Positions 34,715-44,030 of a stretch of DNA of 64,000 bases are shown in pieces. This stretch comes from Noviherbaspirillum humi (GTDB lineage: Bacteria > Pseudomonadota > Gammaproteobacteria > Burkholderiales > Burkholderiaceae_D): positions 62,001-126,000 of the forward strand of contig NZ_FZOT01000007.1 in assembly GCF_900188095.1 (NCBI RefSeq). Direction: 5' to 3'. Below the pieces are notes generated by a model. That model did no database searches and had not been told where the DNA came from. It saw only the letters and a program-made list of their open reading frames with translations. Positions within the stretch are counted from its first letter, which is position 1. The number at the start of each line of letters is the position of its first letter. Position numbers and translations under genes: made by a program.

Positions 34715-35230
34715 TTAGGGCAGATGCTCACGCGCTGCTGCGTAGTACATCGAATCCAATTTGCGAAGCGCCGCGAAGAGACCGGATTCGGTCGAAACGA
34801 AACTGAAACTATCGTGTCCGCGCGGCGAACGGTATATCGCGAACTTGACCCGTTTGGCGCCGCCCCAGCCTGAGCCGGCGTCGATCTTCAGGACCATGAA
34901 GTCGTAGCCGAGGTTCTTGGACTCGATGTAAATGACTCCATCGCTCAACGCCGCGCCATACTCGGCTGCAGGAATGGCCGCGGCAGGCTGCAGGTCATAG
35001 TGCAGGATCTCCTGCCTTTTTTGCGCCGCCAGGTGGCGGTAGACGTCTTGTTGTTCTGCGCCCGTCACCGGATGCCGGGCCATGATGCTCAAGATGTTGA
35101 CGGCCCGTGTGAGATCCTCGCCTTCCACGAATTCATGAGCGGACAGCCCCATGGAAACCTTGCCTGCCCTCGACAAATGCGCCTGCGCTGCGGCAGCGGG
35201 CAAGGTTTGTGTATCGCGGGAATCAGACAT
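34715..35230 (-). CDS. Hypothetical protein (171 aa)
   Basis: Family not recognised. A soluble protein without signal peptide. A helical N-terminal half includes ARHPVTGAEQQDVYRHLAAQ. A C-terminal beta-rich half has GVIYIESKNLGYDFMVLKID and KFAIYRSPRGHDSFSFVS. A real gene is likely because codon use and GC match the surroundings and no better frame exists. It stands alone between two low-GC gaps. No function can be claimed. Confidence 0.55.
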   Translation of the reverse strand: MSDSRDTQTLPAAAAQAHLSRAGKVSMGLSAHEFVEGEDLTRAVNILSIMARHPVTGAEQQDVYRHLAAQKRQEILHYDLQPAAAIPAAEYGAALSDGVIYIESKNLGYDFMVLKIDAGSGWGGAKRVKFAIYRSPRGHDSFSFVSTESGLFAALRKLDSMYYAAAREHLP

Positions 35231-35765
35231 GCGAGTCTACCTTTGGCTTATGCGGTACTCAGGCGGAATTCAAAGACAAGACCAGCCCTGGGCTTGAAAT
35301 ATCTTGAACACGACCGCGGTCGATGCGGCTTTGCAATTTATCTTCGTTATTACCGAAATGCAAGTTATTTCCAATTAACGGTTTTGCTTTGCTTTTCGGA
35401 CAAAAAAGCATACCTTACCAATAGTTGTCCGCATGGCTCTTTGTTAATAGACCATTTTTGGGAATTTCGCCATACGGATAAGTTTTACTGATGGGATGGA
35501 CCTCCCCTGTGTGTTGTTTCAGGGGGCAATCCTAGCCAGCCGCCGCCTTTTTTTCAGTCGATCTCAGAAACTGGAAGTTGTTCGGTAAAGAAAAGGTTTC
35601 CCAACGATGAAACCAATTAGCTATTCCTTCTCCTAATCCTTTGAAATATTGCTTCTTTGCTGATGAAATATCGGGTAAACCGGTTAAATCCAGCCACTAA
35701 ATTAGTATCCTAAGCGTTGAAATGGTATATTGGTCGCGAGCAACATTTTAACCAGCAGTTTCGCC
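35231..35765. other. AT-rich intergenic region
   Basis: Distinctly richer in A and T than the surrounding genes, with oligo-A and oligo-T runs around 35380-35420. No gene, clear sigma-70 promoter or terminator could be fixed. It contains the promoter of the response regulator gene to its right and possibly a silencer-binding (H-NS/MvaT-like) tract. Confidence 0.4.
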
Positions 35766-36449
35766 ATGATCGAGTCACCCAGTCCCGTTACCGTCGCCAT
35801 CGTTGAAGACAATCCGAAGTACCAAGCCTTTTTCACCGAGGCGGTGAAGTCGGATACACGCTTCCAGTTGATGGGAACGGCGGGCAATGGCGCCGAGGCC
35901 AAACGCCTGGCGGACCACTGCAGGGCGCGGCTGTACCTGGTCGATCTCGGGTTGCCCGACATCAGCGGCATCGAAGTGATCCGCCACATCAGCGACACCC
36001 AGCCCGAGGCGGATCTGATGGTGATCAGCATGTTCGGCGACGAGGACAACATCATCGCCAGCGTCGAAGCCGGCGCCACCGGATATCTGCTGAAGGATGG
36101 CAGCCGAGAGGAAATCGTTGAATCCATGCTCGCCATCCTGCAGGGTGGCTCGCCGATGAGCCCGATGGTGGCGCGCAAGCTGCTGTCTCGCTTCCAGGCC
36201 AAATCGGTTCAGGCTGCGGCTTCCCCGGCGCCGAAGGTGTCCGCCACGTCGACTGCTCTCACCGCGCGCGAGGTGGAAGTGCTGCGGCTGCTGGCCAAGG
36301 GCCTGACTTTCGATGAAGTCAGCACCTCGCTCTTCATCTCCGCCCATACCGTGGCGCAGCATGTCAAGAACACGTACCGCAAGCTGTCGGTGAAATCCCG
36401 CGCCGAAGCCGTGTACGAAGCGGCGCGCGCCGGCATCATCGAGATGTGA
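35766..36449 (+). CDS. NarL-family response regulator
   Basis: 227 aa from MIESPSPVTVAIVEDNPKYQ. A receiver domain has acidic pocket VEDN, phospho-acceptor Asp in LVDLGLPDISG (about residue 59) and Lys in LLKDGS. A C-terminal LuxR-type helix-turn-helix follows: LTAREVEVLRLLAKGLTFDE. It is paired with the sensor kinase starting three bases after its stop. Targets are unknown; the nearby msh operon is a candidate by position only. Confidence 0.88.
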   Translation: MIESPSPVTVAIVEDNPKYQAFFTEAVKSDTRFQLMGTAGNGAEAKRLADHCRARLYLVDLGLPDISGIEVIRHISDTQPEADLMVISMFGDEDNIIASVEAGATGYLLKDGSREEIVESMLAILQGGSPMSPMVARKLLSRFQAKSVQAAASPAPKVSATSTALTAREVEVLRLLAKGLTFDEVSTSLFISAHTVAQHVKNTYRKLSVKSRAEAVYEAARAGIIEM

Positions 36450-36452
36450 TCC

Positions 36453-38303
36453 GTGGCCCTGCGCCTGCTCGCCTTCCTGTTCCTGCTGATACTGCCCTTG
36501 CGCGCCGCGCTGGCGGCCGAGGCAAGCCTGGAGCCGGTGCGCGTGCAGCATGGCCAGATGCTGATATCGGAGCGGGTGACGCCTCCGCCCGACAATGCCA
36601 GCTGGGAACCGGTCAGCCTTCCCTACCGCTCCATCAAGCCGGTCGACCCGGATCTCATCACCTACTGGTTCCGGACCGAATTCGAGTACCGGGGCGATCC
36701 GAACCTGCCGCTCTGGATCTTCTTTCCCAAGCTGCGCAACGGCGGCGACATTTTCCTCAACGGCAAGCGGCTGGCCAGCCTCGGCACGTCCGACAGCGCA
36801 ACCCAGATCCGCTGGTTCCGGCCGTTCATGATCGACATCGCCCCCGCCCTGCTGCGGGAAGGTCCCAACCAGATCGCCATCCGCTTCGCCGCCCGCGACC
36901 CGCTGACGAGCTTCGGCGAATTCAAGCTGGGGCCGCGTGAAGCGCTCGAAGCGGAATTCGACACCGTCATGGCGTGGGAAACCACCAGCCGGCAGCATGC
37001 CGCCGTGCTCTGCCTGTTCGTCGGCGCCTTCGCCCTGGTGTTCTGGCTGCGCCGCCGCTCGGAGCATCTTTACCGCTCCTTCGGCATCTGCGCGCTGCTG
37101 TGGGGCTTGCGCACCGTGGTGCTGTTCATGCCGGAAGTGCCGATGGCGCACTGGACGCTGTGGCGCCTGGCCTACTACTTCACCACCGGCGGCTTCATCG
37201 CCTACATCACCCTGTTCCTGCTGCGCTTCAGCGGCTACCGCAATGTCTGGCTGGACCGGTCCATCACCGGCTACTGGCTGCTCGGCATGCTGTGCTTCAT
37301 CGTGCTCGGGAAGACGGCCCGGCCCTTCATGGACATGGCCTGGCAGCTCGGCTTCCTGCCGCTGGTAGTGTTCGCCCTGTACCGGGTGGTGGTGCTGGCG
37401 CTGCACCACCGCACCGTGGCCAACATGGCGATGCTGCTCACCACCCTGGCTTCCATGGGCTTGTCGCTGCACGACTTCGCGGTGCAAAACGGCTGGTTCC
37501 GCTGGTCGGAAATCTACCTGCTGCACCTCGGCATCCCGGCTTTCCTGATCGCGATGCTGTGGGCCATGCTGGACCGGTTCATCGGATCGCTGGAACTTGA
37601 ACAGGACATCAACGAGCGCCTGTCCTTCCTGGTCGCGGTGCGCCAGAGCGAGCTGGCGACCCAGTATGAGCAGATGAAGCAACTGGAGCGGCAGCATGCC
37701 GCCACCGAGGAACGCCAGCGCATCATGCAGGACATGCACGACGGGCTCGGGTCCAAGCTGCTTGCGGCGCTGATCACGGTGCGCGACGGCCAGGCCTCGC
37801 GCGACGACATCATCGCGCTGCTGCAGGAAACCATCGACGAGATGCGCCTGGTGGTGGGCTCCCTGTCGCCGGAGAACCCGGACCTGCTCGGCCCGCTGTG
37901 GGACTTCCGCTTCCGCATGATGCCGCGCCTGGCGCGCATCGGCCTCAAGCTGGTATGGCGCACCGAGAACCTGCCGGAAGTGCTCAACGTCAGCCCCTAC
38001 ACCGGGCTGCATGTGCTGCGCATCATCCACGAGGCGACCACCAACGTCATCAAGCATGCGCGGGCCGACACGCTTTGCATCAGCATCATCTATTCGGGCA
38101 CCGCTCTGGAGATACGGGTGGAGGATGACGGCGTCGGCTTCGTCCAGGAAAACAAGCCGCAGGGCTTCGGCATGCAGAATATGCGCAGCCGCGCGGAAAA
38201 GATCGGCGCGTTCCTGGACGTGGAATCCAGCGAGCGCGGCTGCCGCATCAGCCTGAAGCTGCCGCTGCAGGAGTTGCCATTGCCCCAGCCGATTGCCGCC
38301 TGA
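36453..38303 (+). CDS. Sensor histidine kinase with 7TMR-DISM-type sensor and NarX-type core
   Basis: 616 aa, GTG start three bases after the regulator stop. After a signal sequence, a periplasmic jelly-roll domain (about residues 25-165, with WFRTEFEY and IFLNGKRLASLG) resembles 7TMR-DISMED2 sugar-binding-like domains. Seven membrane helices follow (about 185-385), then a coiled coil. The kinase core is of the HisKA_3 type, with His in MQDMHDGLGSKL (about residue 429), then HATPase with N box HEATTNVIKHA and VEDDGVGF. It probably senses a carbohydrate or cell-wall ligand; inferred. Confidence 0.86.
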   Translation: MALRLLAFLFLLILPLRAALAAEASLEPVRVQHGQMLISERVTPPPDNASWEPVSLPYRSIKPVDPDLITYWFRTEFEYRGDPNLPLWIFFPKLRNGGDIFLNGKRLASLGTSDSATQIRWFRPFMIDIAPALLREGPNQIAIRFAARDPLTSFGEFKLGPREALEAEFDTVMAWETTSRQHAAVLCLFVGAFALVFWLRRRSEHLYRSFGICALLWGLRTVVLFMPEVPMAHWTLWRLAYYFTTGGFIAYITLFLLRFSGYRNVWLDRSITGYWLLGMLCFIVLGKTARPFMDMAWQLGFLPLVVFALYRVVVLALHHRTVANMAMLLTTLASMGLSLHDFAVQNGWFRWSEIYLLHLGIPAFLIAMLWAMLDRFIGSLELEQDINERLSFLVAVRQSELATQYEQMKQLERQHAATEERQRIMQDMHDGLGSKLLAALITVRDGQASRDDIIALLQETIDEMRLVVGSLSPENPDLLGPLWDFRFRMMPRLARIGLKLVWRTENLPEVLNVSPYTGLHVLRIIHEATTNVIKHARADTLCISIIYSGTALEIRVEDDGVGFVQENKPQGFGMQNMRSRAEKIGAFLDVESSERGCRISLKLPLQELPLPQPIAA

Positions 38304-38401
38304 CGCGGTGGCACGTTTCGCTGCGCCCTTTCACCTGCATCAATTCCGCCGGCAGGCATGGCGATAGAATGCCTGCTCTCTCAGGCCAGGGCCTTTCCTC
38401 C

Positions 38402-38881
38402 ATGAATATCGAACAACGGCAGTTCCTCGAGGTCGTCGACCGCACCCCGCTGGTGTCCATCGACCTCGTCATTCGAAACGAAAAGGGCCAGGTGCTGCTC
38501 GGCTACCGGCTCAATCGCCCGGCGCAACATGCCTGGTTCGTGCCTGGCGGCCGCATCCGGAAGAATGAACCGCTGCAGGAAGCGTTGCACCGCATTGCCC
38601 GGAACGAGGTCGGCATCGCGCCGGGCCCGGGCCGCCTGATCGGCGCCTTCGACCACCTGTATCCGGACAACTTCGCCGGCGAACCGGGCGTGTCGACGCA
38701 TTATGTGGTGCTGGGTTACGAGTTCGCGCTTCCGGCCGGCGCCGCGCTGACGATGGATGACCAGCATTCAGCACTGCGATGGTGGGACGTGGATGCGCTG
38801 CTGGCCAGCGACGAGGTGCATGCGAACAGCAAGCTGTATTTTCGGGAGAGTCCGGGGAATGGGTTGAGGGTGGGAGCGTAG
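38402..38881 (+). CDS. gmm: GDP-mannose mannosyl hydrolase (Nudix family)
   Basis: 159 aa from MNIEQRQFLEVVDRTPLVSI, which closely follows the GDPMH/Gmm start. The modified Nudix box GGRIRKNEPLQEALHRIARN lacks a canonical glutamate, as is typical of this subfamily, which hydrolyses GDP-mannose by C-O cleavage using Mg. Role: recycling GDP-sugars, usually near polysaccharide genes. Its stop codon TAG lies within the first bases of a palindromic repeat element. Confidence 0.87.
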   Translation: MNIEQRQFLEVVDRTPLVSIDLVIRNEKGQVLLGYRLNRPAQHAWFVPGGRIRKNEPLQEALHRIARNEVGIAPGPGRLIGAFDHLYPDNFAGEPGVSTHYVVLGYEFALPAGAALTMDDQHSALRWWDVDALLASDEVHANSKLYFRESPGNGLRVGA

Positions 38882-39293
38882 CGGGGGTTTCGCGGAGCAT
38901 TGCTCTGCGCGAGCGGAGCCGGGCGGAGCGAGGGTTTCGCAGAGCATTGCTCTGCGCTCGCGGAGCCGGTCGGGCATGCAGGCCCGACCGTGGGGGAGGT
39001 TGAAGCATAAAGAATATCCCCTCACCTTCAAGGGGAGGGCTAGGGGCGTAGCAGGGGTTTCGCAGAGCATTGCTCCGCGCCTGCGCTGCCAGCAGCGCTT
39101 GCAGGCGATGACGGCTTCGCAGGCGGACAGCATGCTGTCCGAATTCCCTGCTGCGCCCCCAATCCTCCCCCTGAGGGGGAGGGATGTTCCTTTATGGCTC
39201 GGCCTCACCCACGGTCAGGCTTGCAAGCCTGACCGGCTGCGCAGGCGCGAAGCAGTGCTTCGCGAAACCCCTGCTTCGCCCTGCTGCGCCTTG
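38877..39293. repeat. Palindromic repeat cluster between convergent genes (copy 1)
   Basis: The whole gap is built from repeat modules: an edge GCGTAGC(A/G)GGGGTTTCGC, palindrome A, GCCTGCGNAGCC, palindrome B and GTGGGTGAGG, in both orientations. Palindrome A copies are at 38891-38909, 38938-38956, 39061-39079, 39124-39141 and 39246-39264. Palindrome B copies are at 38968-38989 and 39213-39234. Two pyrimidine/purine palindromes of the CTCCCCTTGAAGGGGAG type lie at about 39018-39047 and 39162-39185. The arms differ between copies but stay complementary. No coding role is supported. Confidence 0.85.
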
Positions 39294-40841
39294 CTACGCC
39301 GCCACGGCAAACACACTCACCGTTTCCTGCAGCCTCCCTGCCTGATCCTCCAGTGCCCGTGCTGCCATGGCAGCCTCTTCGACCAGCGACGCGTTCTGCT
39401 GGGTGAAGGCATCCATCTGCGAAATGGCGGCGCGGATCTGGTCGATGCCGCTGCTCTGCTCGTCGGTGGCCAGGGTGATTTCGGACATGATGTCGGTCAC
39501 CTTGCGAATGCTGTCGACGATCTCCTGCATCGTGGCGCCGGCCTGGTCGACCAGCCGGCTGCCGGCGTCGACCCTGCCGACCGAGTCGGTGATGAGCGAC
39601 TTGATTTCCCGCGCGGCGGCGGCGCTGCGCTGGGCCAGGCTACGCACTTCCGCGGCCACCACCGCGAAGCCCCGGCCCTGCTCGCCGGCCCGGGCGGCTT
39701 CGACCGAAGCGTTCAGCGCCAGGATGTTGGTCTGGAAGGCAATCCCGTCGATGACCCCGATGATGTCCATGATGCGGCGGGAGGAGTCGTTGATCGACCC
39801 CATGGTCTCGACCACCTGCGCCACCACGCTGCCGCCGCGCTGCGCCACTTGCGAGGCGCCGGAGGCGAGTTCGTCGGCAAGCTTGGCGCTGCTGGCGGTT
39901 TGCCGCACGGTGCCGGTCAGGTGTTCCATGGTGGCGGCGGTCTGCTCCAGCGAGCTGGCCTGGGATTCGGTGCGCGCCGCCAGGTCGGTGTTGCCCGCGG
40001 CGATCTGGGAGGAGGCGCTGACGATATGCTCGGCACCGGCACGGACTTCGCCGACGATGCGCCGCAGGCCCTGGTTCATTCCATCGAGCGCGCGCAGCAG
40101 CTGTCCGGCTTCATCGGTGCTGTCCGCCTCGATGCGCTGGGTGAGATCGCCTTCGGCCACCTTGCCGGCGATGCCGACGGCGCGGCCGAGCGGACCGGTG
40201 ATGGAGCGGGTGATGCCCCAGGCAAAAACCAGGCTGAAGATTACCGCAAGGCCGCCGATGACCATCAGCATGACGCTGCCGGTGCGCTCGCTGCCATCCA
40301 CGCCCTTGGCCAGTGCATCGATGCCGGCAGCCTGATGCCGCGCCAGCTTGCCGATGCTGCCGATGTAGCTTTCCACCGCCGGCGTCAGCCGCTGCATGAC
40401 CAGCGCCAGGGCGGCGTCGCGGTTGCCGGCCTGCTTTTCCTTGAACACGGCGTCTCGCGAGGCGAGGTAGGCCTTGCGCATGTCGGCGATCTCGGCCAGC
40501 AGCAACCGTCCCGCATCATCGCGGATGGATTGCTCGAGCTGTTTCTGAATCTCGGAGATGGCTTTGCTGGTGACGCTGATCTGCTCCTGGAAATACTTGT
40601 CCGTCGCGCCGTCGTTGCTGCGGGCCACCGCCAGGGTACGGGTGCCGTTGACCCGGGTGAGCGCGTACCACTCCGCCACGAGTCTTTCCTTCGCAAGTTC
40701 TTCCTGAACCATGTGCCGCGTCAATGCGCCGACGGTGCGCAGCTGCCAGATGCCGGCCGCAGCCATGGCGGTCAGCAGGAGCAGCACGGTAAAGAATCCG
40801 ATGCCAAGGCGGGTGCCGATCCTCAGGTTACCGAACTTCAT
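39294..40841 (-). CDS. Methyl-accepting chemotaxis protein (Tar/Tsr-like)
   Basis: 515 aa. The ATG at 40841 is chosen because GGAGG lies nine bases upstream; an ATG at 40850 would sit directly on that site. Membrane helix 1 (about residues 12-30), a four-helix-bundle periplasmic sensor (4HB, about 35-190), helix 2 (about 192-212) and HAMP precede the signalling domain, whose tip is IIGVIDGIAFQTNILALNAS. No C-terminal NWETF-like pentapeptide for CheR is present. Ligand unknown. The stop TAG lies at the edge of the palindromic repeat cluster. Confidence 0.92.
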   Translation of the reverse strand: MKFGNLRIGTRLGIGFFTVLLLLTAMAAAGIWQLRTVGALTRHMVQEELAKERLVAEWYALTRVNGTRTLAVARSNDGATDKYFQEQISVTSKAISEIQKQLEQSIRDDAGRLLLAEIADMRKAYLASRDAVFKEKQAGNRDAALALVMQRLTPAVESYIGSIGKLARHQAAGIDALAKGVDGSERTGSVMLMVIGGLAVIFSLVFAWGITRSITGPLGRAVGIAGKVAEGDLTQRIEADSTDEAGQLLRALDGMNQGLRRIVGEVRAGAEHIVSASSQIAAGNTDLAARTESQASSLEQTAATMEHLTGTVRQTASSAKLADELASGASQVAQRGGSVVAQVVETMGSINDSSRRIMDIIGVIDGIAFQTNILALNASVEAARAGEQGRGFAVVAAEVRSLAQRSAAAAREIKSLITDSVGRVDAGSRLVDQAGATMQEIVDSIRKVTDIMSEITLATDEQSSGIDQIRAAISQMDAFTQQNASLVEEAAMAARALEDQAGRLQETVSVFAVAA

Positions 40842-41187
40842 TTGCGTCATCCTCCGTGTCTTTATGTCTTTATCGTTGTCTCGAATGGCCATTCCAGGCT
40901 GAGGCAGGTCGTTTTCCCTGGCGGTCAACATGTCGCCCACCCATGTTTCCATTCATCAACTTATAGTAATCTACGATCAGAACGCTGCCAACAAAACTTG
41001 CCAATGGATTCTTTGTTTTTTCGGGACCATCAAGAAACGGAGCGTGCTGCCGTAACCAAGGGCACGGCTTTTCCTTTCGCGAGGCCTGTTGCCGGTCCGG
41101 CGGCGCGCGGTAGAAGCCATGCAATACCAACGAATAGGAAAGGCTTGCGGCGCCGATTCCGGCGCAGCGCCCTTCCGGTTTATCGAC
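40842..41187. other. Divergent promoter region of the chemoreceptor and HDOD genes
   Basis: About 345 bases without a supported gene. It holds the GGAGG site of the chemoreceptor on the minus strand and an AT-rich patch near 40965-41030. In-frame ATGs at 41089 and 41119 could extend the HDOD protein leftwards, so part of this stretch may be coding. Confidence 0.4.
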
Positions 41188-42264
41188 ATGATTAGATTGC
41201 TGTCCCGCCTGTTGCCTGGCCATCCGCTTTCCATGGCGGAGGAAACCGACTTGCCGGACGACGAGGCTGGTTCCGAGGAGGAAGCGCCTGCCACGCAGAC
41301 CTCTTCTCCGGGCATCGAGAAATTGCCGAGCGACGCCTGGCTCAGGATTCACCGCATCAATGCCGCCTTCGGCAACTGGCTGCTGACAGGGCATCCCTAC
41401 GAAGGCCTGTTCATCAATCCGCTCGAGCAGCGCCTGGTCGATGCGGTCGCGGCGCTGGCGAACGGCAGCGAGCCGGTGGCGCACCGGGTGCGGCGCCTGC
41501 CCGGGGTGATACCGCAGTTGCTGCAAAGCCTGCGCAGCGACGATTTCTCCGGCGCGGAACTGGCCCGCAAGATCAGCCACGATCCGACACTGGTGGCGGC
41601 GGTGGTGCGGCTGGCCAACAGCAGCTACTACCACCTGCGCGAACCGATCGCCAGCATCCAGCATGCGATCCTGGTGATCGGCCAGGATGGCTTGCGGCAG
41701 CTGATCACCAGCGTCGCCTTCCAGCCCATCATCGATTTGCGCTCCGGCTACTTCACCAGGATGATCGCTCCGCGCCTTTGGATGCAGTCCGAGCGCTGCG
41801 CCCTCGCCTGCCGCCTGCTCGCCACGGAAGCGGAACAGGACCAGTTCTCCGCCTTCCTGGCCGGCCTGATCCTGAACGTCGGCCTGACAGTGTCGCTGCG
41901 CCTGGTCGACAACCTTGCCCAGGGCGACCAGGACATTGGCTCGGAAGCCTTCTGCCAGGCGATCGCGTCGCACGCGCGGCGCCTGTCGGTGCGCATCGGG
42001 CAGGAATGGAAATTTCCCGAGGAAGTCATCGTCGCCATCAGGGAGCAGGGCGACGGCGGCGGCATGTCGCCGCTCGGGCGCATCCTTGCCTGCGGCGACC
42101 GCCTGAGCAAGATGCTCCTGCTGTCGCAGGACAATCTGCTGGAACCGCAGGACGCGGCGTATTTCGGCGCCCTGCCGCCGGGCGAAGCCGCCTGCCTGGA
42201 AGAATTGCGGCAATTGCAGCTCAGCCTGCCGGGACTGCAGGCGCTGTCTTCCTCGGCACGATAG
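41188..42264 (+). CDS. HDOD domain protein
   Basis: 358 aa from MIRLLSRLLPGHPLSM; earlier starts in the same frame are possible. The N-terminal acidic linker is followed by an HDOD domain (about residues 110-300) with LARKISHDPTLVAAVVRLAN and SIQHAILVIGQDGLRQLI. HDOD domains are degenerate HD phosphohydrolases without catalytic metal ligands and usually act in signal relay, chemotaxis or c-di-GMP pathways. It is divergent from the chemoreceptor, which fits a signalling role. No GGDEF or EAL part is attached. Confidence 0.82.
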   Translation: MIRLLSRLLPGHPLSMAEETDLPDDEAGSEEEAPATQTSSPGIEKLPSDAWLRIHRINAAFGNWLLTGHPYEGLFINPLEQRLVDAVAALANGSEPVAHRVRRLPGVIPQLLQSLRSDDFSGAELARKISHDPTLVAAVVRLANSSYYHLREPIASIQHAILVIGQDGLRQLITSVAFQPIIDLRSGYFTRMIAPRLWMQSERCALACRLLATEAEQDQFSAFLAGLILNVGLTVSLRLVDNLAQGDQDIGSEAFCQAIASHARRLSVRIGQEWKFPEEVIVAIREQGDGGGMSPLGRILACGDRLSKMLLLSQDNLLEPQDAAYFGALPPGEAACLEELRQLQLSLPGLQALSSSAR

Positions 42265-42289
42265 CGCTGTTCCTTCAACCAGCAACGGA

Positions 42290-42316
42290 CCGTTTCACCG
42301 AACCTGCGTGAAACGG
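42290..42316. terminator. Hairpin between convergent HDOD and DUF1269-like genes
   Basis: CCGTTTCAC and GTGAAACGG make a perfect 9-bp stem with a 9-base loop in the 64-base gap between two convergent genes. There is no T run, so it may act with Rho or as a 3' end stabiliser. Confidence 0.45.
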
Positions 42317-42328
42317 ACGGCAGCCATC

Positions 42329-42838
42329 TCAGCCAATTCCCGGGAAATGGGTTTCCTCGCCGGCAAACCGGGCATCACTATCCCGCCCGAGCAGTTCCTC
42401 GATCTCCTGCACCCGGCGTGCCGGCACGTCGGCGATCATCAGCACCCTGCCCTGCTCCAGATCCGGCTCGAGCGCCTTGATGCGGGAGTTCGGCAAGAAC
42501 ACCGCCACCATGCCCGCCAGCCAGCCGCCGATCACCAGTCCGATCAAGGTGGATACCAGCATGATCAATCCCTTGACGAAGGTCCCGAAGAAGGGAAAGT
42601 CGGCGAGCGAGACGCCGATGCCGAAGCCGATGATCGCTCCGGCCAGCATGCCGAGTTCGGCGCCATGGACCACGTCGGTCGTCTGCAAGGCGGAGGCGCG
42701 GCGCAAGAAGCCGGGCAGGCTCTCTCGCCGGCTGAGGAAGTGAATGCGCCGGTCTTCGATGCGGTTGAGCAGCAGCAGGTCGCGCGCACGGCGCGCGGCG
42801 GCGACTTCCGGATAGAGATAGAACAGGCGATGGCGCAT
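42329..42838 (-). CDS. DUF1269-like membrane protein
   Basis: 169 aa. The N-terminal soluble segment (YLYPEVAAARRARDLLLLNR, then RRIHFLSRR) resembles the alpha/beta start of DUF1269-type proteins. Two glycine-rich membrane helices are at about residues 60-80 and 88-112 (e.g. LAGAIIGFGIGVSL and GLIGLVIGGWLAGMVAVF), followed by a cytoplasmic C-terminal domain. Molecular function is not known for the family. It is divergent from the universal stress protein with a shared Fnr-like box between them, suggesting co-control under low oxygen. Confidence 0.65.
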   Translation of the reverse strand: MRHRLFYLYPEVAAARRARDLLLLNRIEDRRIHFLSRRESLPGFLRRASALQTTDVVHGAELGMLAGAIIGFGIGVSLADFPFFGTFVKGLIMLVSTLIGLVIGGWLAGMVAVFLPNSRIKALEPDLEQGRVLMIADVPARRVQEIEELLGRDSDARFAGEETHFPGIG

Positions 42839-42904
42839 GCTTTTCTCCGAGTCTTTTCATGATCCTGCGCCCCATGCCGCTTCGCCAATACGATTCCGGT
42901 CCGT

Positions 42905-42918
42905 TTGACATATGTCAA
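42905..42918. promoter_or_regulatory. Fnr/Anr-like box between DUF1269-like and universal stress genes
   Basis: TTGAC-ATAT-GTCAA is a perfect palindrome and a common variant of the Fnr/Anr/Dnr site TTGAT-N4-ATCAA. It lies 96 bases before the stress-protein ATG and 67 before the divergent gene. Tandem universal stress proteins are Anr-controlled in pseudomonads, which supports the reading. Confidence 0.55.
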
Positions 42919-43013
42919 GTTTTTAAGCCGCTTCTGACCTACTTTGGAGCGTGTTCCCACTTCGAACGGGAACCCAGTGCCCGCCCGAAACAATTTCATC
43001 CGGAGGACCGCGC

Positions 43014-43877
43014 ATGTCGTACAGGACGATACTGGTGCATGTCGATGATTCGACGCATGCGCCCTCGCGCATTGCGCTGGCTGCGCGAATCGCCCGCGTG
43101 AGCGAAGGCTCGCACCTTGTCGGCGCCGCCATGACCGGCGTGTCCCGTTTCGTCTATGGCGACGCGCTGCCGCAGTCGCGGCGGGATGCGATGCTGCCCT
43201 TTGTCGATCAACAGGTCGAACTGCTGGCGCGCCAGGCACAGGACAGCCTCGACCGCTTCGAGGAAATCGTGCGCGGCGGCGATGTGAGTTACGAGCCGCG
43301 GCTGGTGAACGACGACGTGATCGGCGGGCTGGCGCTGCATGCGCCCTATTGCGACGTGATCGTGCTCGGCCAGTACGATTCCGACGATCCCGCGTCCATG
43401 CCCTACGGCGACCTGCCGGAGAGCGTGGCCATGGCCAGCGGCTGCCCGGTGCTGGTGGTTCCGCATGCGCGGGCGGCCAATGCCGGCGCGCAGGGTTTCC
43501 TCGACAACGTTCTGGTGGCATGGGATGCGAGCATCGAGGCGACGCGTGCGGTGCACCAGGCGCTGCCGCTGCTGAAGGCGGCGCGGCAGATCCAGGTGGC
43601 GGTATTCAATGCGCAAGGGAATGAGGATGCCCGTGGTGTCGATCCGGGCGTGGACATCGCGCTTTTTCTGGCGCGGCACGGCATCCGCGTGGAAGTGGTG
43701 CAGCGGCGGGCGGGCGGCGACATCGGCGAGGCGCTGATCGGCCTGGCTGCCGAACGTGGCAGCAGCATGATGGTGATGGGCTGCTATGGGCATTCCCGTT
43801 TCCGGGAAATCCTGCTCGGCGGCGCTACCCGTACCGTGCTGCGCGACATGCGGATTCCGGTGCTGATGGCGCATTGA
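43014..43877 (+). CDS. Tandem-domain universal stress protein
   Basis: 287 aa with two USP domains: the first starts YRTILVHVDDST, the second DNVLVAWDAS (about residue 163). The second domain keeps the ATP-binding G-x2-G-x9-G-(S/T) type loop (GCYGHSRFREILLGGATRTV); the first has lost it. GGAGG lies about seven bases before the ATG. Such proteins support survival under oxygen limitation or energy stress. A phasin gene follows downstream on the same strand. Confidence 0.9.
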   Translation: MSYRTILVHVDDSTHAPSRIALAARIARVSEGSHLVGAAMTGVSRFVYGDALPQSRRDAMLPFVDQQVELLARQAQDSLDRFEEIVRGGDVSYEPRLVNDDVIGGLALHAPYCDVIVLGQYDSDDPASMPYGDLPESVAMASGCPVLVVPHARAANAGAQGFLDNVLVAWDASIEATRAVHQALPLLKAARQIQVAVFNAQGNEDARGVDPGVDIALFLARHGIRVEVVQRRAGGDIGEALIGLAAERGSSMMVMGCYGHSRFREILLGGATRTVLRDMRIPVLMAH

Positions 43878-43923
43878 ACGCTGTGCCGAGCGCCGAAGGT
43901 GTTTCGGTCTCACTCGCGCCCCC

Positions 43924-43937
43924 TTGACGCAACTCAA
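43924..43937. promoter_or_regulatory. Fnr/Anr-like box upstream of the phasin gene
   Basis: TTGAC-GCAA-CTCAA is a one-mismatch version of the palindrome found before the stress protein gene. It is centred about 100 bases before the phasin ATG. Confidence 0.35.
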
Positions 43938-44030
43938 GGCGCGACGACGCAGGGCTCGCAATCTAACGCTTTCGCCGCGCCGGCCATCGACCCCGGGCGA
44001 TGCTGGTCCGACACACTACGGAGGCTTGAC

